Shown here piece after piece: positions 61,414 through 64,000 of a stretch of 64,000 nt of DNA. Numbering within the stretch: the stretch's first letter is position 1; every line of letters starts with the position of its first letter. The notes under the pieces were generated by a model. The model had not been told where the DNA came from, did no database searches, and saw only the letters and a program-made list of their open reading frames with translations. Source of the stretch: Flavobacterium sp. (GTDB taxonomy: Bacteria > Bacteroidota > Bacteroidia > Flavobacteriales > Flavobacteriaceae); contig NZ_SEBS01000011.1 in the NCBI RefSeq assembly GCF_004211145.1, positions 84,597 through 148,596 of the forward strand. The letters run 5' to 3'. The position numbers and the translations under genes are program-made.

Positions 61414-61992
61414 CTTCTTTTGTCTGGCAACAAAAGAAGCAAAAATGCCAAGCGCCAAGTCTCTCGGCGACCCGGCATCGCGCGAAAATCCTACGCGACA
61501 AAACTCGCTGCGCTCAAACAGGTTGTCGCGCTTTACGAATTTTCGCGCGGCCGGGTGCCCGCCTGTGAGACTAAACGGCGCGTCGAATTTGAAGTCTTTA
61601 TTGATTTTCGGCTTGCGTGCCGCGCCGAAAATGCTTCCAAAAGAAGATTTTTCGACAGCCTTTGGCGGCGCTTAAAGCGAACTTTTTCCAGAGAACAGAC
61701 TTAATTGGAATTAATAATTTGTTTCGAAGACGATTTTGCAAAGCGCAGCGGCGCAAAATCACAAATAAAAACTACCGAATAATTTGCGACTTGTGAAATC
61801 GGGCGTAAAAAATCACGTAAAGAATCCGTTAAGAGCGACAATCGTCGAACAATAATAACGAATCCCGTTAAAAAGCAAACAACGACAAAGTATTGACAAT
61901 GGCTTTGTCGCTTAGGATTCAAGCGTAGATTTTTAGCCCGATTTTACTGTCGCTATCGCATTTTTGCTTCTTTTGTTGCGAGACAAAAGAAG
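61414..61992. repeat. 34-bp inverted repeat around 511 bp of non-coding DNA
   Basis: The arm at 61414-61447 (CTTCTTTTGTCTGGCAACAA and onward) is repeated in inverse at 61959-61992 with one mismatch. The inside includes ACAAAACTCGCTGCGCTCAA, which belongs to a dispersed sequence family I recall from many Bacteroidota genomes, and self-complementary stretches such as CGCGACAAA...TTGTCGCG. Several short open frames occur, but none looks like a protein. The 61993-62101 remainder has GCGTCACTCG-rich sequence and no gene. Confidence 0.65.
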
Positions 61993-62101
61993 GTGACGTA
62001 AAACACCACGCCCGCGAGGCAGACGCGTCACTCGACATAAATCTATTTCGTGAAGCGAAAAAAAATCGCTAACTGTTTTTAATTACGCTTCAAAAAAAAC
62101 A

Positions 62102-62617
62102 TTACGGATGTATCGTAATTTTGGCGTCAGGAGCGACCGAATTGAAAAGCTCTTCCATTTCCTCGTTCGTCACCGCAATGCAACCCATCGTCCAATCTTT
62201 CCAACGGTGGAATTTTCCGATGGCGCCGCGTCCGTTGCGAAGGCCGTGGATTTTCACCATGCCGCCGGCGGATTTGCTTTGGGAAGACGCGAAAGACTTG
62301 TCGGATTCATTGGGATACGAAATGCCGAGATTCTTGTAGTAGGAACTGTTTGGGTTGCGCTCGTTGATCGTGTAAGTTCCCTCGGGCGTTTTGCGGTCGC
62401 CTTCGAATTGTTTATGTCCGACGGGATTCCGACCCAACGCGATCGTGTACATCTTGAGCAGTTTCCCGTCGGAATATACGGCCATGCGATGTCTGGATTT
62501 CCAAACTTCGATAGAATCGATGACGGCGTTTTCACGCAATTTCGGTTCCGGCCAAACGTAGTAAGCGGCCAATATTCCGACAAAAAGTATAAAGATGACG
62601 ACTGCCATTTTCTTCAT
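62102..62617 (-). CDS. L,D-transpeptidase (YkuD) family protein
   Basis: 171 residues. One N-terminal membrane anchor or signal (MAVVIFILFVGILAAYYVW) followed by a YkuD domain (~38-171): RHRMAVYSDGKLLKMYTIAL, GDRKTPEGTYTI and the catalytic segment KIHGLRNG then DWTMGCIAVTNEEMEEL with His and Cys. It probably forms 3-3 cross-links or trims peptidoglycan in the periplasm; ErfK/DpaA-like subtypes cannot be separated by eye. It follows fabH directly, with no gap, on the same strand. Confidence 0.92.
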   Translation of the reverse strand: MKKMAVVIFILFVGILAAYYVWPEPKLRENAVIDSIEVWKSRHRMAVYSDGKLLKMYTIALGRNPVGHKQFEGDRKTPEGTYTINERNPNSSYYKNLGISYPNESDKSFASSQSKSAGGMVKIHGLRNGRGAIGKFHRWKDWTMGCIAVTNEEMEELFNSVAPDAKITIHP

Positions 62618-63625
62618 TTACCAGCGGATGATCGCGCTCGCCCAAGTAAATCCTGATCCGAAAGCGGCCAGCACGACCAAGTCGCCTTCCTTGATTTTTC
62701 CGGCTTCCCACGCCTCGGTCAACGCGATCGGCACCGAAGCCGCGGTCGTGTTCCCGTATTTTTGGATGTTGTTGAACACCTTATCGTCGGGTAGCTGGAA
62801 TTTTTGCTGGATGAATTGGGAGATACGCAAATTTGCCTGGTGTGGAATCAACATGTCGATGTCGGGAACCTGCAGATTGTTCTTCTGCAAGCCTTCCATG
62901 ATGACTTCCGAGAAGCGCACGACGGCATTCTTGAATACGAATTGACCGTTCATGTGCGGCAGGTAACTCTCGTCGTTCGGGTTGTTGTCGTTGATGATGT
63001 CGGTAACCCAACGTCCGCCCATTCCCGGAGCGGTTACGGTGAGTTCGAGCGCGTGTTCGCCTTCAGAATGCAGGTGCGTGGACAGGATTCCTTTTTGAGG
63101 ATTTTCCTCTCGCGTCAGGATTGCGGCTCCTGCCCCATCGCCGAAGATTACTGAAACGGCTCGTCCGCGATCGGTCATGTCGAGCCCGAGTGAATGTACT
63201 TCAGAACCGATGACGAGCACGTTTTTGTACATTCCTGTCTTGATGTACTGGTCGGCGACTGAAATCGCGTATACGAATCCCGAACATTGATTGCGTACAT
63301 CAAGCGCTCCGACGGTTCTCAATCCCAATTCCTTTTGGACGAGAACGCCAGGTCCCGGAAAGTAATAATCAGGACTTAACGTGGCAAAAACCACAAAGTC
63401 GATGTCGTTCGGGCCGACGTTGGCGCGTTCCATCGCGATTCGTGCGGCTTTGACGCCCATCGAAGTAGTCGTGTCTTCGCCTTTTATGATGTGACGTCGT
63501 TCCTGGATTCCCGTGCGTTCCTGGATCCAGGCGTCGTTGGTGTCCATGATTTTGGAAAGATCGTCATTGGTGACTATGTTTTCAGGCACGTAGAAACCGA
63601 GGCCCGATATTTTTGAGTTGTACAT
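62618..63625 (-). CDS. fabH: Beta-ketoacyl-ACP synthase III
   Basis: 335 residues. The catalytic Cys is in LDVRNQCSGFVYAISVAD, the His in LIPHQANLRISQFI and the Asn in IQKYGNTTAASVPIAL, completing the KAS III triad. The N-terminus reads SKISGLGFYVPENIVTNDDL and TGIQERRHI as expected. The enzyme condenses an acyl-CoA starter with malonyl-ACP to begin fatty acid synthesis; in Bacteroidota branched starters are common. Another FabH copy may exist elsewhere, since Flavobacteria often have two. It is co-directional with the L,D-transpeptidase gene. Confidence 0.95.
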   Translation of the reverse strand: MYNSKISGLGFYVPENIVTNDDLSKIMDTNDAWIQERTGIQERRHIIKGEDTTTSMGVKAARIAMERANVGPNDIDFVVFATLSPDYYFPGPGVLVQKELGLRTVGALDVRNQCSGFVYAISVADQYIKTGMYKNVLVIGSEVHSLGLDMTDRGRAVSVIFGDGAGAAILTREENPQKGILSTHLHSEGEHALELTVTAPGMGGRWVTDIINDNNPNDESYLPHMNGQFVFKNAVVRFSEVIMEGLQKNNLQVPDIDMLIPHQANLRISQFIQQKFQLPDDKVFNNIQKYGNTTAASVPIALTEAWEAGKIKEGDLVVLAAFGSGFTWASAIIRW

Positions 63626-63773
63626 ATTTTGAGCATTTGATAAAAAGCAATGGTTGAAATTGCTTATTCTTTAAAAACAGGTACAAGATAGTTTTTTTGG
63701 GGATAACTGGGAAACGTATTGTGATTTGGGATTTGTCACTGCGCTATACCGTAGTTTGTCATTCTTACTTTTT

Positions 63774-63913
63774 TGTTAGCCACAGATTCACGGATTTCTA
63801 AAACCGTTGAGATTTTGCTTCGCTTTGATTCTTGCGGATTCATCCTGCGTCGGACAACCGATAAATTCCGACAGCTAATGTTTTGGCCACGGATTCACGG
63901 ATTTCCGCAGATT
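63774..63913. repeat. Direct copies of a GCCACAGATTCACGGATTT repeat
   Basis: GTTAGCCACAGATTCACGGA at ~63775 and TGGCCACGGATTCACGGATT at ~63885 are two copies of a dispersed Bacteroidota intergenic repeat. The window ends with TTTTGTTAGCC (63990-64000), apparently the beginning of a third. There is no gene in 63626-64000. Confidence 0.65.
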
Positions 63914-64000
63914 TCTGGCGGTTGTTGAGTATTTGATTTTAAAAGATTTATCTTAGGTTGAATGACATTACAATTGTCGACGTATTACATTTTGTTAGCC

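Noticed and set aside
61359..61704. Open frames of 69-108 codons in the inverted-repeat region
   Set aside because: Three frames are open at once in a dispersed repeat of high Arg/Ser content; none shows a protein-like pattern.
1..64000. CRISPR array
   Set aside because: Several tandem repeats exist, but units are 7-16 or 60 bp with no unique spacers of constant length, and there are no cas genes.
1..64000. rRNA and tRNA genes
   Set aside because: Intergenic regions were read for cloverleaf-like and rRNA-like segments; none was recognised, though a tRNA scan would be needed for certainty.

Overview
The window looks like a chromosome segment of a Flavobacteriaceae bacterium (Bacteroidota), close to Flavobacterium in gene content and order. 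Evidence: type IX secretion (T9SS) C-terminal sorting domains of both types; a TonB-dependent receptor with its FecI/FecR-type regulators; several promoters with the Bacteroidota -7 signature TAnnTTTG; very few Shine-Dalgarno sequences; and the neighbourhood dapB-lepB-wbqC-(phosphatase)-rhomboid-rhomboid-mutL-ribH-TPR-recF. By eye the G+C content is near the high 40s percent, high for Flavobacterium. No rRNA, tRNA, prophage or CRISPR array was seen.

Layout. 1-14.4 kb is housekeeping: lysine/peptidoglycan precursor synthesis (dapB, murB), protein export (lepB), membrane proteolysis (two rhomboids), DNA repair (mutL, recF), riboflavin (ribH) and a secreted rhodanese-thioredoxin fusion. 14.4-20.2 kb is a loose accessory stretch of small membrane and secreted proteins, a glycosyltransferase and an ECF sigma factor; here I find a frameshifted gene, a nonsense-interrupted lipoprotein gene and a short tandem paralogue of 58 residues. 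20.5-34.6 kb holds a TonB-type energy transducer, an MFS transporter, a T9SS adhesin, lipA, gap, a hybrid histidine kinase, the pair lpxK-purine nucleoside phosphorylase, a Nif3-like protein with a Cys-less zinc-ribbon-like partner, and an alpha/beta hydrolase. 34.6-42.7 kb has a one-gene GIY-YIG cassette, a head-to-head junction of a subtilase and a pseudouridine synthase that both lack normal 5' ends, CorA, folD and ffh. 42.5-48.2 kb has a tiny lipoprotein with a structured RNA-like element, a LamG lipoprotein, and a sigma/anti-sigma/TonB-receptor signalling set. 48.4-64 kb has two paralogous small lipoproteins, an MBOAT-SGNH-SGNH surface acetylation operon, argS, a 1530-residue T9SS type B adhesin, an L,D-transpeptidase and fabH.

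The most distinctive feature is the intergenic DNA. Many gaps contain an imperfect inverted repeat with arms of about 20-35 bp. The arm sequences differ from place to place, and several are built of 8-bp (or 16-bp) tandem units. Two of these pairs enclose exactly one gene whose stop codon or C-terminal codons lie inside an arm: a four-helix-bundle (23S intervening-sequence/Avd-like) protein at 2.2-2.7 kb and a GIY-YIG nuclease-like protein at 34.6-35.0 kb. A third (21.8-22.1 kb) is empty. In the GIY-YIG cassette the arm itself carries a strong Shine-Dalgarno sequence six bases before the ATG. I regard these inverted-repeat cassettes as the best candidate for an undescribed system. Some anomalies (frameshift, nonsense codon, head-to-head truncation) could also be sequencing or assembly errors.
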